Positions 32,469-42,626 are shown, counted from the first letter of the stretch. The stretch: 64,000 nt of DNA from Pedobacter frigiditerrae (GCF_004331645.1 NZ_SJSK01000007.1:1-64000); one strand, 5' to 3'. The notes: generated by a model from the letters alone, not told the origin. Program-made: numbers and translations.

Positions 32469-34193
32469 ATGATTATAAATAAAATTAAGCTTAAAGTAGA
32501 TGTTTGTGTCAAATTAAATCGCCTTTTGAGTTTGGTAAGTTTGATTTTACTTGCCTGTTGCTTAACTAATGTAAGCGCACAACAAAAGGAAACAGCTAAA
32601 GCACAGACTTTTTTAGATATGGCTATTCAAAAAGCATATGCTGCAAGTGTTAGGATTTGGGGATTTGATGTTGAAAAAAACGAACGTACCTCAGCACAGT
32701 TTAGCGGTGTTGTGGTTAATGAAAAAGGAATAATACTTACTGCTGCCCATACTATTTCTCCTGGCAGAACCTATAAAATATTTTTTCCTGATGGTAGAGC
32801 CGCAATTGCTAAAGCACTTGGACGGATAGATTTAGCAGCAACTCCAGGAATTCCAGATGCAGGTATGCTACAGTTGTTGGATAAGGGGCCGTTCCCATTT
32901 GTTGAGATGGGTTTTTCGTCATTACTTAAAACCAATGATCCTTGTATCAGTATTTCTTATCCAGAAAAGATAAATCTAACCTTGCCCACATTAAGATATG
33001 GGAACATAGCTGAAGTTAAAAATGAATATGGTTTTATCAGGTCTACCTGTAAAATGGAACCTGGAGATTCTGGTGGTGCATTGTTTGACCAGTATGGAAG
33101 GTTAATTGGCATTCACAGTGCTATTGATGTTAAAGAAGACCAGAATTTTGAGATCCCAATTGATATTTATCACAAATACTGGACTGCGTTGCAGGAAGTA
33201 ATTAATTATAGTAAGTATCCAATTAAAGAAGATAATTACAGTCCAAACAAAGCTATTTTTGCTGATAAAGCCATAACGATTGATGCCATTGTTGCTAAAA
33301 ACGCTATAAAGTTGGCCAAAGTAAAAAATACTGTATTGGCACTAACAAGTAAAATAGATGGTTTAGACAGTGAAGCAATGGGAACCATCATTAACTACTT
33401 CAGTCTTGAAAAAACAACGGAACAATTTATTCTTAGTAAAAACAGTATCGTTGGAGATTTACCAATTTTAAATATTGAAGGTTTAAAAATTCGGCTGCAC
33501 ATTGTTAAAAGAGATTTGCAAAATGATTTAATTTTATTAAAAGCAGATAAAAACATTAAAGGAGGTGTGAATATTGATGCAAGTAAAAATATGGAGGTAA
33601 AGCTTGGCGGAATAGTCGTTGCATTATTGCCCGACGGAAAGTACCAAAGAGGGATAATTGGAAACGAGCCTTTAGCATTGGAGAAAAATAGTAGCATCCC
33701 TTATTTGGGTGCATCTATATTATTTAAATCAAGTCCGGCGGCTGTTACAGTTGTAAAACCTGGAAGCCCTGCGGCATTGGCAGGCATACAAACAGGCGAT
33801 TTTATCATGAATATTAATGGTGTAAATATAAAGCAGGCTAATGAATTTGCACCAGAACTGGCAAAATATTGGGCTGGTGAAGAGGTAACAATTGAATGGC
33901 TAAGGGCTGACCAAAAATATACTAAATCAATTAAATTGGTAAACAAACCATTCGTGGCTAGTAAACATCCTGTTGATAAATTTGCGGGTGGAGGTTCTGA
34001 AAGGAGGGATGGGTTTAAACAAGTATTTACCTTTGATGCTATTTTGTTGCCCAAACAAAGCGCTGTCCCGGTATTTAGCCTTAACGGTCAATTTTTAGGA
34101 ATTAATATAGCAAGGTATAGCAGGGCTATAAGTCTAGGTATTCCTTATGGCATAATCGTTGATTTTTTAAAAGAAATACCAAGTCTGAAATAG
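32469..34193 (+). CDS. Trypsin-like serine protease with PDZ domain
   Basis: 574 residues with a signal peptide (LVSLILLACCLTNVSAQQ), so periplasmic. The chymotrypsin-fold triad is H94 (GIILTAAHTI), D130 by position (GIPDAGMLQL) and S201 (MEPGDSGGALF). A second beta-rich region without the full triad spans ~250-400 (TVLALTSKIDG...GGIVVALLPDGKYQRG). A PDZ domain at ~415-490 (AAVTVVKPGSPAALAGIQTG then DFIMNINGVNI) is followed by a further S1-like strand set ending AISLGIPYGIIVDFLKEIP. The protein contains more protease-like parts than DegP-type proteins. Quality control or regulated proteolysis is the likely role, but the neighbouring ECF cassette is not clearly linked. Confidence 0.82.
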   Translation: MIINKIKLKVDVCVKLNRLLSLVSLILLACCLTNVSAQQKETAKAQTFLDMAIQKAYAASVRIWGFDVEKNERTSAQFSGVVVNEKGIILTAAHTISPGRTYKIFFPDGRAAIAKALGRIDLAATPGIPDAGMLQLLDKGPFPFVEMGFSSLLKTNDPCISISYPEKINLTLPTLRYGNIAEVKNEYGFIRSTCKMEPGDSGGALFDQYGRLIGIHSAIDVKEDQNFEIPIDIYHKYWTALQEVINYSKYPIKEDNYSPNKAIFADKAITIDAIVAKNAIKLAKVKNTVLALTSKIDGLDSEAMGTIINYFSLEKTTEQFILSKNSIVGDLPILNIEGLKIRLHIVKRDLQNDLILLKADKNIKGGVNIDASKNMEVKLGGIVVALLPDGKYQRGIIGNEPLALEKNSSIPYLGASILFKSSPAAVTVVKPGSPAALAGIQTGDFIMNINGVNIKQANEFAPELAKYWAGEEVTIEWLRADQKYTKSIKLVNKPFVASKHPVDKFAGGGSERRDGFKQVFTFDAILLPKQSAVPVFSLNGQFLGINIARYSRAISLGIPYGIIVDFLKEIPSLK

Positions 34194-34543
34194 AAACCTG
34201 TGACTGTTTTACATAATAGTGTAAAAATAACACTAAGTGCGGCTTTATTTTCAGGTTTGCCATAAATGCTACGTAACCATTTTTTAATCTGATTTTCTAG
34301 TCATTAGTTGGTTTCCGTAAATAAATAAATGAGAAAAATAGTTTATTTATTTTATCAAATTATTGATTTTAAGTTAATTGCAAAAATATAGTGTAGCTGG
34401 TGTGATCAATTTAACATGCTGATTTTTAATGCTTATCTAATTAAATTTAAAGAGGTAAATAGCTTGTTTATAATGCTTTTGTATTTTTATTGGGCCAATT
34501 AGAAATTAACATTAAGCGAATTATTTATAGCTTTGGGTTGAAT
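34194..34543. other. AT-rich gap before the sigma gene, no gene seen
   Basis: About 350 bases (taking the ATG at 34544) without a recognisable gene. GTGTAAAAATAACAC at ~34220 is a small inverted repeat (GTGT/ACAC). Several TTTG and TAxxTTTG-like stretches are present, but no pair has standard spacing that I trust. Confidence 0.5.
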
Positions 34544-35131
34544 ATGAAAATGCAAAGGGAACATCTTCATGGTGCTGAAGATTCCGAACTGCTATTGGAA
34601 CTTACTAACCGTAACAGACACGCTTTTGATATACTTTATAACAGGTATTGGAAGATGGTATTTGATGCAGCTTATAAGCGGGTTGAAAGCGTTGACGACG
34701 CAAAGGATATTGCCCAGGAAGTATTCGTTCAGTTATGGCAGCGAGGTTCTAAAACGCCTATCAAACAGCTTAATAGCTATCTTTTTATAGCTGCAAGAAA
34801 TGGTGTTTTCAGACATTTTGAACTGGAGAGTAGGTTTGTTTCTGATCCAGACAAAAGCCATACCTTGCAGGAACCAACATCAGCAGATCAACATATAATG
34901 TATAAAGACTTTGTGCGTTCATTTGCGAATTTGGTTGATACTCTTCCACCACAACAACGACAAATATTTAAAATGCGATTTGAGCAAGACATGACCAGCC
35001 AAGAAATAGCGCTTGCATTAGATATTTCTCCAAAAACAGTTAGAAATTTGCTTGGTAAATCGCTTTCACGTCTAAAATCTTCTTATTTTGTTATTTTTTT
35101 ATTGCTTTCTTATGTTCCTGTAACGAAATAA
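34544..35131 (+). CDS. ECF-type RNA polymerase sigma factor
   Basis: 195 residues from the ATG at 34544 (MKMQREHLHGAEDSELLLEL); a TTG at 34490 would add 18 residues without family resemblance and is rejected. Sigma region 2 is seen in FDILYNRYWKMVFDAAYKRV, ESVDDAKDIAQEVFVQLWQR, and region 4 in LPPQQRQIFKMRFEQDMTSQ, EIALALDISPKTVRNLLGKS. This is the RpoE-like subgroup that Bacteroidota pair with FecR anti-sigma factors and SusC transporters bearing an STN domain. Here the FecR gene lies 316 bases downstream with a likely terminator between them. Confidence 0.92.
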   Translation: MKMQREHLHGAEDSELLLELTNRNRHAFDILYNRYWKMVFDAAYKRVESVDDAKDIAQEVFVQLWQRGSKTPIKQLNSYLFIAARNGVFRHFELESRFVSDPDKSHTLQEPTSADQHIMYKDFVRSFANLVDTLPPQQRQIFKMRFEQDMTSQEIALALDISPKTVRNLLGKSLSRLKSSYFVIFLLLSYVPVTK

Positions 35132-35272
35132 ATGGCATTAGCCTTTTTCTTGTTTCTGTTTTGGAGAATTATGTTTTCTTAATCTCTTGATTTTTCTATT
35201 TGAAGTTTATTTTTCTTTAAACTGATATTTTTTATCGGTTAAAACGTCTGTATATCTTTTATTTTTTATGTT

Positions 35273-35308
35273 TCATCGATAATTTATCGGTGATTGAGCT
35301 TTTTTTAT
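35273..35308 (+). terminator. Probable terminator after the sigma gene
   Basis: Inverted repeat TCATCGATAA (35273-35282) / TTATCGGTGA (35284-35293), nine Watson-Crick pairs and one G-T wobble around a one-base centre. TTGAGC and then a T-rich run (TTTTTTTATATTTTTTTT) follow from 35300. The centre is too tight for the full stem, so the real loop would open a few pairs. Confidence 0.45.
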
Positions 35309-35447
35309 ATTTTTTTTCATTGGGCGTGGGCGCATTGATGAGTTTTTTGCTCTAGTATGTAAAGGCAATTAAAAAACGGTTAAGGAATTGTGAAAATAAT
35401 GGTGTTTTTAATTGATAAAAAATAAAAATAAACTCATACTTCAGGTT

Positions 35448-36593
35448 ATGGAAGAAAAAGATCTAAAATATTTTAATGTCATCTTAAGAAAGTTCAATCA
35501 GGGGATTGCGAGCCCAGAGGAGGTTGAATTTTTAGAAAAATATTACAATCTATTTGAGGAAAAGGAAAGTTTTCTTAACTGTCAGACCCCTCAATTGCAA
35601 GAAACGATTAAGCATGATATTAAAAATAAGGTTGATGCGGAGATAAATCTACAAACCAAAACATCTTCCCTGTTTAATAATAATTATCTGAGGTATTTTG
35701 CTGCTGCCAGTATCTTGTTAGTATTGTCTGTTACAGGTTATTTTGCACTTAAATCGCCAACCTATCAGGCAATTGGCAAAAACAACGACTTTACTCCAGG
35801 GGTAAATACAGCAACCCTTGAACTTGCAAATGGCACCAAGATTTTATTGGACACGGCAGCTAAGGGTGTTATAGCACAACTAGATGGGATTAAAGTATAC
35901 AAAAATGCGGCTGGAGAAATTCAATATAAAGTGCAATCTGCTCCAGAGATGGAGGAAGTTACTTTTAATACCATAACCACGCCAAAAGGGGGTCAATATC
36001 AGGTTGTGCTTCATGATGGCTCAAAAGTATGGCTCAATGCTGCTTCCAGTCTAAAATATCCCACTGCTTTTAAAGGCAAGGATAGGACGGTAACCATTAC
36101 TGGTGAAGCCTATCTCGAAGTAGCAAAAAATAAACAGATGCCTTTTAAAGTAACATGTGGCAAACAAACCATTGAAGTATTGGGAACACATTTTAACGTT
36201 AATGCTTATGAGGATGAAGCGACAATTAAAACAACATTACTTGAGGGTGCCGTTAGGGTGTCTGCCGATAGAAACTCAACCACGATAGTCCCTGGCGAAC
36301 AGACATCTTATGATTATTCAGCTGGTAGCTTACAAAAAAAGACTGTTGATGTTGAGCAAGAAATGGCTTGGAAAAATGGACTGTTCTCTTTTAAAGGAGA
36401 GGATGTAAAGGCAATCATGAGGCAGATATCTCGCTGGTATAACGTAGAAATTGAATATAGTGGCTCGGTAACGGATGAAAAGTTTTATGGCCAGATTTCT
36501 AGAAACAGCAAGCTTTCTGAAGTTTTTGCCATACTCGAACTCAATAATGTACACTTTAAAAGCAATGGCCGGAAAATTACTGTCTCCAATTAA
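35448..36593 (+). CDS. FecR-type anti-sigma factor
   Basis: 381 residues from the ATG at 35448 (MEEKDLKYFNVILRKFNQGI); a TTG at 35412 gives a 12-residue longer version. The cytoplasmic helical part (~1-80) binds sigma. One membrane helix lies at ~85-105 (YFAAASILLVLSVTGYFAL). The periplasmic FecR domain is marked by TTPKGGQYQVVLHDGSKVWL, NAASSLKYPTAF, GEAYLEVAK and VTCGKQTIEVLGTHFNVNAY. The C-terminal DUF4974-type part follows (AWKNGLFSFKGEDVKAIMRQ, ISRWYNVEIEYSG). It receives the signal from the STN domain of the SusC protein downstream and releases the ECF sigma factor. Confidence 0.92.
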   Translation: MEEKDLKYFNVILRKFNQGIASPEEVEFLEKYYNLFEEKESFLNCQTPQLQETIKHDIKNKVDAEINLQTKTSSLFNNNYLRYFAAASILLVLSVTGYFALKSPTYQAIGKNNDFTPGVNTATLELANGTKILLDTAAKGVIAQLDGIKVYKNAAGEIQYKVQSAPEMEEVTFNTITTPKGGQYQVVLHDGSKVWLNAASSLKYPTAFKGKDRTVTITGEAYLEVAKNKQMPFKVTCGKQTIEVLGTHFNVNAYEDEATIKTTLLEGAVRVSADRNSTTIVPGEQTSYDYSAGSLQKKTVDVEQEMAWKNGLFSFKGEDVKAIMRQISRWYNVEIEYSGSVTDEKFYGQISRNSKLSEVFAILELNNVHFKSNGRKITVSN

Positions 36594-36852
36594 TCAGCTT
36601 TCAGCTAACCGTTTCACAATGAGCAATGAATTAATGAACCAATAAATTAATGAACCAATAATTAACCATACAACCTAAACCATTAAACCAAAGAAATTAT
36701 GAAGAAATAGATACTCCCAGCATTCAGAAATAGAGAATCAACTATGACCAAAAAAACCGGAAGTGTTCGAAGCACCCCCGGTTGTAAAAAAGGTCAGCAG
36801 CTAGACATTGCAAGACCGGCTGCCATTATTCACCTCATCTTAAATCAAAAGT
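36594..36852 (+). promoter_or_regulatory. Leader region of the STN-SusC operon with hairpin and small ORF
   Basis: The 259-base gap has a tandem AATTAATGAACCAATA pair (~36627-36665). A hairpin follows (AACCGG 36755-36760 with CCGGTT 36778-36783; inner GTG/CAC). A 50-codon frame from the ATG at 36744 (MTKKTGSVRSTPGCKKGQQL...) runs into the SusC start region and stops at 36896. It reads through the hairpin and overlaps the SusC ATG (36853) in another frame. That would suit translational coupling or attenuation, but nothing proves the small frame is translated. Confidence 0.4.
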
Positions 36853-39800
36853 ATGAAATTAACTTTTCTTTACCACTATGTATGTTCAATACATAGGGTA
36901 AAGTATAAATTCCTCATAGTGATGAAATTAATCGCTATTTTATTACTCACCGCAACGATGCATTTATCGGCTGCGAGTTATTCTCAGAACATAACGCTAT
37001 CGGTACGTAACGCCGATCTGCAAAATGTTTTTAAGGAAGTTAACAAACAATCTGGCTATTTATTTTTTTATGCCGGAAAAAATAACATCTCACAGAAAAA
37101 GGTTTCAGTGGTATTAAAATCTGCTACCATAAAACAAGCGCTAGATGAAATTTTAAAAGACCAAGCACTTACTTATACTATTATCAACAATACCATTGTA
37201 TTACAGAATAGTGTAGATAAGCCCCAGCTTCCTGATGCAGTAGATAAGCCCATGCCGCTGTCGGGAAGGGTGGTAGATGCCCAAACCAAAAAAGGCATTG
37301 TAGGAGTGAATGTTTATCAAAAAGATAACAAGGCAAACGGAACCACAACCGCATCTAATGGAGAGTTTAAAATCAATGCAAACCTTGGTGATACATTAGT
37401 TTTCAGTTTTATCGGATACAAACTAAAACAAGTAAGGGTAGTAGACTCCAAACCAATGAATATCTCTCTGGAAACTGAAATTAAGGACATGAGTGATGTG
37501 GTGATCACAGGTTATCAAACCATTAAAAAGGAGAGTTATACAGGTACTGCCATTACCATTAAAGGAGATGATTTGAAAAAAATGAACTCACAAAACCTAA
37601 TAAAGAGTATTCAATCTTTCGATCCTTCATTTAAAATTCTTGATAATAACCTCGCAGGTTCCGATCCGAATGCCCTGCCAAAAATCAATGTACGTGGCGC
37701 CACTGCCTTACCATCTATCAACGATAATGTATTAGATCGAAATAACCTTTCGAGCAGCTACAACCTTCCAGCATTTATCATGGATGGTTTTGAAGTTAGC
37801 TTACAGAAGGTAACCGATTTGGATATCAACAGGATTGAATCAATTACCTTGTTAAAGGATGCTGCAGCAACTGCAGTTTATGGGTCTCGTGCTGCCAATG
37901 GCGTTTTGGTAATTACTACCAAAGCTCCAATTCCAGGGAGGCTTCAGTTTGCCTACAATTCTGAATTTGTATTTACGGCGCCTGATCTGTCAGACTATCA
38001 TTTGCTTAATGCAGCCGATAAATTGCGGTATGAGCAAATAGCCGGACTTTATACCTCAAGTCCAAACAATACCAACATGGGTACGCCCGATGAATTGGAG
38101 GCTGCCTATTACAGCAAATTAAGAAATGTGGCAAGTGGCGTAAACACCTACTGGTTATCGCAGCCATTGCGCAATACCTATGGACAAAAACAATCCATTT
38201 TTGCACAAGGTGGTGATACTACTTTTAGGTATGGTGTAGACCTGCGCTACCAAACCAGACCGGGTGTGATGAAGGAATCTGGCAGAAATCAGTTTAGTGG
38301 GGGCATGAGCTTTAGCTATAATCCAAGTAGGAAATTGCTTATCAAAAATGAAGTTACCCTAACGCAAGTAAACGCTACAAATTCAAAATATGGTGATTTT
38401 TCAACCTATGTGTATATGAACCCTTACTATCCGATGACCGATGCCAGCGGAAAATTAATCAGGGAAATTGCCAATTGGCGTGTAGATACCAGACAAAGCG
38501 GTGCTGATCAATATAAGAATGTTGCAGTTTACAATCCCTTGTTCGAGGCTTCATTAGCTAATTTTGATAAGAATGAGTACATGGAATTTATGGATGCACT
38601 CTCTACTGATTGGAAACTTACACCAGCTTTGAGATTGAGAGGCCAGGTAAACTTAATTAAATATAAGGCAAGTGCCGATCGTTTTGTTTCGCCTTTAAGT
38701 AATACTTTCTTTAACGGCCCAGCAGCCGAAATAGAAAACCGTGGAAGTTATGATTATTCAGTTGATGAGAATCTAAAATTAGATGGAAACGTAACATTAA
38801 CGTACAACAAGATGATCAAAGATCACTTTTTTAACGTGGTACTGGGTGGTAATGCGATTTCGGCGAGATCAGATTTTAAGTATTTTCAGGCACGTGGATT
38901 TTCTAATGATCGATTTACCAATATTGGATTTGCACGTACCTATCAGCCTGATACACATCCTGGAGGTAATGTATCAAAAAGTCGTTCTCTCGGTACTTTC
39001 TTTTCGGGAAACTATTCTTATAAGGATAAATACCTAATGGATGCTACTTTCCGCCTGGACGGCTCATCAGCCTTTGGCGCAGCAAGTAGGTTTGCTCCGT
39101 TTTATGCGGGGGGATTGGGCTGGAACATGCACAAGGAGAAATTTATGGAACCATTGGCAAATGTGATAAGCAGGTTGAAGTTTACCGTAACTGGGGGTTT
39201 AACTGGATCGGTTTCTTTCCCGCCTTATTTAAGTAAGTCGATTTATGCTTATCAAACCTCAAACTGGTATGCTACCGGTCTTGGTGCTGTGGTACAAGGC
39301 TATGGCAATGATAACCTGAAATGGCAAAAGACCACCAATATTGATGCAGGTATTGATATTGGGCTTTTCAAGGATAGGTTAATGTTGAGGCCAGCATATT
39401 ATTACAAATTAACAAAAGGTTTATTAATTGATATTAATGTTGCTCCATCTACAGGTTTTACAACTTATAAAGAAAATTTGGGCAATATGGAGAATAAAGG
39501 ATATGAGTTATATGCAACTTTCAACGCCATTCGAACCTCAAACTGGAACATTAATTTCACTGCCAATGTTGCCCATAATACCAATACGATTGTAGAAATT
39601 GGCAATGCATTAAAAGCTTATAACGAAAGTGTTGATGAGTTTCAATCTGACGACAATAATAAAGCTGCTGGTTTTCCATTGCTGAGATATAATGAAGGCC
39701 AATCTCTAAATACCTATTATGCGGTAAAATCTAGGGGTATAGACCCTGAAAATGGGAAAGAGATTTATGTAAAAAGAGATGGTTCATTAACCTACGACTA

Positions 39801-40287
39801 TGATATTAGAGATACGCAGCCAGTAGGTGATTCTACGCCATTTGCCGAAGGGAGTTTTGGAGGCAATATTAGTTACAAACAGTTCATGTTGAGCTTTAGC
39901 TTCTTTTATCGTTTTGGTGGCGATATGTACAACCAGACTTTGGTTGATCGGGTTGAAAATGCAGATCCCCGTTATAATGTAGATAGCAGGGTACTTGCCC
40001 AACGCTGGCAAAAGCCTGGTGATATTGTTTTTTATAAGAATATCGCTGATTTGGGACAAACAAAGGCTACTTCAAGATTCATCCAAAAAGATAATCAGCT
40101 TGAACTTAGATCGGTATACCTTTCTTATGACCTTAAGAAAACAGTAGCCAAAAAACTTTGGATGCAGGGTTTAAGAGCTTCTTTTACCGCTAACGATATT
40201 TTTAAATCTACAAGTGCTCAAATTGAGCGTGGTATTGACTATCCATTTGCAAGAAGTGTAATGTTTGCACTTCAAGCTACATTTTAA
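36853..40287 (+). CDS. SusC-type TonB-dependent transporter with STN signalling domain
   Basis: 1144 residues. A long N-terminus (an inner Met at residue 24, MKLIAILLLTATMHLSAASY, could be the true signal-peptide start) is followed by an STN domain at ~50-115 (LQNVFKEVNKQSGYLFFYAG; IKQALDEILKDQALTYTIIN). A carboxypeptidase-like extension (LSGRVVDAQTKKGIVGVNVY) comes next, then the plug (AFIMDGFEVSLQKVTDLDI; TLLKDAAATAVYGSRAANGV) and the barrel, ending FALQATF. The STN domain contacts FecR to switch on the ECF sigma factor when ligand is imported. Its SusD partner starts 11 bases downstream. Confidence 0.93.
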   Translation: MKLTFLYHYVCSIHRVKYKFLIVMKLIAILLLTATMHLSAASYSQNITLSVRNADLQNVFKEVNKQSGYLFFYAGKNNISQKKVSVVLKSATIKQALDEILKDQALTYTIINNTIVLQNSVDKPQLPDAVDKPMPLSGRVVDAQTKKGIVGVNVYQKDNKANGTTTASNGEFKINANLGDTLVFSFIGYKLKQVRVVDSKPMNISLETEIKDMSDVVITGYQTIKKESYTGTAITIKGDDLKKMNSQNLIKSIQSFDPSFKILDNNLAGSDPNALPKINVRGATALPSINDNVLDRNNLSSSYNLPAFIMDGFEVSLQKVTDLDINRIESITLLKDAAATAVYGSRAANGVLVITTKAPIPGRLQFAYNSEFVFTAPDLSDYHLLNAADKLRYEQIAGLYTSSPNNTNMGTPDELEAAYYSKLRNVASGVNTYWLSQPLRNTYGQKQSIFAQGGDTTFRYGVDLRYQTRPGVMKESGRNQFSGGMSFSYNPSRKLLIKNEVTLTQVNATNSKYGDFSTYVYMNPYYPMTDASGKLIREIANWRVDTRQSGADQYKNVAVYNPLFEASLANFDKNEYMEFMDALSTDWKLTPALRLRGQVNLIKYKASADRFVSPLSNTFFNGPAAEIENRGSYDYSVDENLKLDGNVTLTYNKMIKDHFFNVVLGGNAISARSDFKYFQARGFSNDRFTNIGFARTYQPDTHPGGNVSKSRSLGTFFSGNYSYKDKYLMDATFRLDGSSAFGAASRFAPFYAGGLGWNMHKEKFMEPLANVISRLKFTVTGGLTGSVSFPPYLSKSIYAYQTSNWYATGLGAVVQGYGNDNLKWQKTTNIDAGIDIGLFKDRLMLRPAYYYKLTKGLLIDINVAPSTGFTTYKENLGNMENKGYELYATFNAIRTSNWNINFTANVAHNTNTIVEIGNALKAYNESVDEFQSDDNNKAAGFPLLRYNEGQSLNTYYAVKSRGIDPENGKEIYVKRDGSLTYDYDIRDTQPVGDSTPFAEGSFGGNISYKQFMLSFSFFYRFGGDMYNQTLVDRVENADPRYNVDSRVLAQRWQKPGDIVFYKNIADLGQTKATSRFIQKDNQLELRSVYLSYDLKKTVAKKLWMQGLRASFTANDIFKSTSAQIERGIDYPFARSVMFALQATF

Positions 40288-40298
40288 CATTTAACAAG

Positions 40299-41762
40299 AT
40301 GAAGAAAATATTTTACCTTATTATTCTGGCGATGATTACCTCATCGTGCAAGAAATTCTTGGATGTGCAGCCAGAATCGCAAATTGATAAAAACCAACTC
40401 TTTAATTCTCAAGATGGTTTTAAGGAGGCATTAAATGGCGTATATACCTTATGTTCATCTGGTAGTCTTTATGGTGACCACCTTACATTTGGCGACCTGG
40501 AAGTGAAAGCACAAAATTTCGATTTCATAGATTTCTCTTATCAGAACATCGCAAATTTCAGGTATTCAGACCTGAGTTATATTTCACGGAATGATAGAAC
40601 ATGGACGGCAGCTTATCAGGCAATCGTGAATTGTAATTATATTCTTAGCGTTATTGATTCGAAAAAAGACCTCTTTACGGGCAATAACTACGAAATCATA
40701 AAAGGGGAGACTTTAGCGCTGCGTGCCTATCTCCATTTTGACTTGTTGAGAATTTACGGCCCATCTTACAGCAGGGCTAATTCAAAAGCTATTCCCTATT
40801 TAACTGAAGTAAAGGTGCAGAGTACTCCATTTTCTACGGTAAAAGAAGTGATGCAGAAGTTGGTAGCTGATTTAATTGCTGCAAAAGCCCTCCTGAAAAA
40901 AGCAGATCCAATTGTATCAAGTGCTTATGTTGTTGGTTATCCAAGTACTATTGGCGCCACAGAAACCAACAATAGTGATCTCTTTTTACAGAACAGGCGC
41001 CTGCGGATGAATTACTACACTACCTGTGGCGAGTTGGCAAGGGTCTATCTGTATATGAATGAGTCGGCCTTAAGCCTTTCGAATGCATTAGAGGTAATCG
41101 GTTCCAATAAATTCCCTTTTACCAAAGAGGCTGATTTTGTGGCTACAGATATCACCAAAAAAGATAGGATATTTTATCCTGAACTGGTTTCTGCTTGGGC
41201 AATCCCTGGTCAGGCGAAAAGATTGGAATCGTTATTCGGTGGTTCAAATCCAACATTTAGTGCAACTACCTCCCGTATTGATGATATTTTTGAGAAAAAT
41301 GATGTTGGGGGTTATGATTGGAGGCTTGCACAATGGTTCATGAAAGGAACATTAACCACTGGTGGTGCAGAGCGATCATTTCTTCAAAAATATATCACCA
41401 ATACCAAGCCAATTGCAAACTTGCACCCGCTTGTTGCACCAGCCATTAGGTTAAGTGAGATGTATTACATTGCCGCAGAGGCAGGATATGATGTTAATCC
41501 AACTGCAGCACTAGAAACTTTTAACACATTTAGGCATAAAAGGGGTATTCCAAATAATGTGGTGGTTACTGATAAGACGAGCTTGATAGAACTATTGGTC
41601 TCAGATGCCAGGAAAGAATTTTATGGAGAAAGCCAGTTCTTTTTTATGCTAAAAAGACTTAACCATAGCATTCGTGTCTCGCCAACCCAAGTTGTAGCCG
41701 GTAAAGACGCCATCTTCATATCACCAATCCCTGATGATGAACTTGCATATAGAAACAATTAA
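40299..41762 (+). CDS. SusD/RagB-type surface lipoprotein
   Basis: 487 residues; lipobox in LAMITSSCKKFLDVQP (Cys 17). The family landmarks are LFNSQDGFKEALNGVYTLCS, ETLALRAYLHFDLLRIYGPS, APAIRLSEMYYIAAEAGYDV and the C-terminal VSDARKEFYGESQFFFMLKR then PIPDDEL. It forms the lid of the STN-SusC channel. DUF4843 and PKD-like lipoproteins follow within 15-20 bases, the standard order in Bacteroidota loci of this type. Confidence 0.92.
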   Translation: MKKIFYLIILAMITSSCKKFLDVQPESQIDKNQLFNSQDGFKEALNGVYTLCSSGSLYGDHLTFGDLEVKAQNFDFIDFSYQNIANFRYSDLSYISRNDRTWTAAYQAIVNCNYILSVIDSKKDLFTGNNYEIIKGETLALRAYLHFDLLRIYGPSYSRANSKAIPYLTEVKVQSTPFSTVKEVMQKLVADLIAAKALLKKADPIVSSAYVVGYPSTIGATETNNSDLFLQNRRLRMNYYTTCGELARVYLYMNESALSLSNALEVIGSNKFPFTKEADFVATDITKKDRIFYPELVSAWAIPGQAKRLESLFGGSNPTFSATTSRIDDIFEKNDVGGYDWRLAQWFMKGTLTTGGAERSFLQKYITNTKPIANLHPLVAPAIRLSEMYYIAAEAGYDVNPTAALETFNTFRHKRGIPNNVVVTDKTSLIELLVSDARKEFYGESQFFFMLKRLNHSIRVSPTQVVAGKDAIFISPIPDDELAYRNN

Positions 41763-41773
41763 ATAACATTGAT

Positions 41774-42607
41774 ATGAAAAAATATATTATACTCATAATA
41801 GTTGCAATCACGGTGTTAATTGGTTGCAAGAAAAATGCAGCGTTTACCTACGAATCAGACGATAATGTTTACCTGGATTATCCAAACTTGGATACAATTA
41901 CCTATTCATTTTCTTATAAGCCAAGCATAGAGCAAGATACCGTTTGGATTCCGGTAAAGATTTCTGGCATCAGGGTGGCAAAAGACAGGAAATTTGTCAT
42001 GTCTGTTGTAGAGGGTTCGTCATCCGCTGTGCGGGGTTTTCACTATGAGAAGTTAAAGGACTTTTACATCATACCCAAAGATTCTGGCGTGGTAAAGGTG
42101 CCTGTTATTGTAAAAAACATAGATACTGGATTGGTGAGCAACTCTGTATCACTTACGCTGAGAGTTGAGGGAGGACAAGATTTTAAAGGTGAGCTGCCAG
42201 CTGCGAAAAGGACTAAAACACTTACATTTTCAAATAGATTGGAAGAACCGTATTGGTGGAAATACTGGGGGCAATTTAGAGGCTACGGTAGGGTTAAACA
42301 TGAATTTTTCCTTATTGTAAATGGTAACGTTAATTTGGCCGATATGAGCAAGCCTAGTACTGCCTTTTACGATATCCCAAGAACTTTATATTATATCGAG
42401 AATGTGCGTCTTTTTGTAACCTACCCATTTGATTGGGTAAAACAGAACCCAACAAGAGGTTATGAATTGAAGTTAAGGACGGATAATAGTGGCGACTATG
42501 ATTTTTACAATGTAAATGCGCCAAGTAAAAAGTTTCACCTCAAATATTTTAAACAGGCAGATGAGTATGTATTTCTTGATGAAAAGGGAAACCAGATCAA
42601 AATGTAA
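41774..42607 (+). CDS. DUF4843-type lipoprotein
   Basis: 277 residues with lipobox IVAITVLIGCKKN (Cys 18). The mature part is beta-rich (VYLDYPNLDTITYSFSYKPS, WIPVKISGIRVAKDRKFVMS, GVVKVPVIVKN) and ends with a helical-beta tail. DUF4843 proteins are found third or fourth in SusC/SusD operons and probably form part of the surface complex. Function is not known. Its stop lies 19 bases before the next ATG. Confidence 0.82.
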   Translation: MKKYIILIIVAITVLIGCKKNAAFTYESDDNVYLDYPNLDTITYSFSYKPSIEQDTVWIPVKISGIRVAKDRKFVMSVVEGSSSAVRGFHYEKLKDFYIIPKDSGVVKVPVIVKNIDTGLVSNSVSLTLRVEGGQDFKGELPAAKRTKTLTFSNRLEEPYWWKYWGQFRGYGRVKHEFFLIVNGNVNLADMSKPSTAFYDIPRTLYYIENVRLFVTYPFDWVKQNPTRGYELKLRTDNSGDYDFYNVNAPSKKFHLKYFKQADEYVFLDEKGNQIKM

Positions 42608-42626
42608 CCAAATCAAAAAAACAACC

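Noticed and set aside
34490-34543. TTG start of the ECF sigma factor
   Set aside because: The extra 18 residues do not resemble sigma factors, while the Met at 34544 fits the family start.
42516-42626. 37-residue N-terminal extension of the PKD-like lipoprotein
   Set aside because: It overlaps the end of the DUF4843 gene, and the ATG at 42627 opens a perfect lipoprotein signal.
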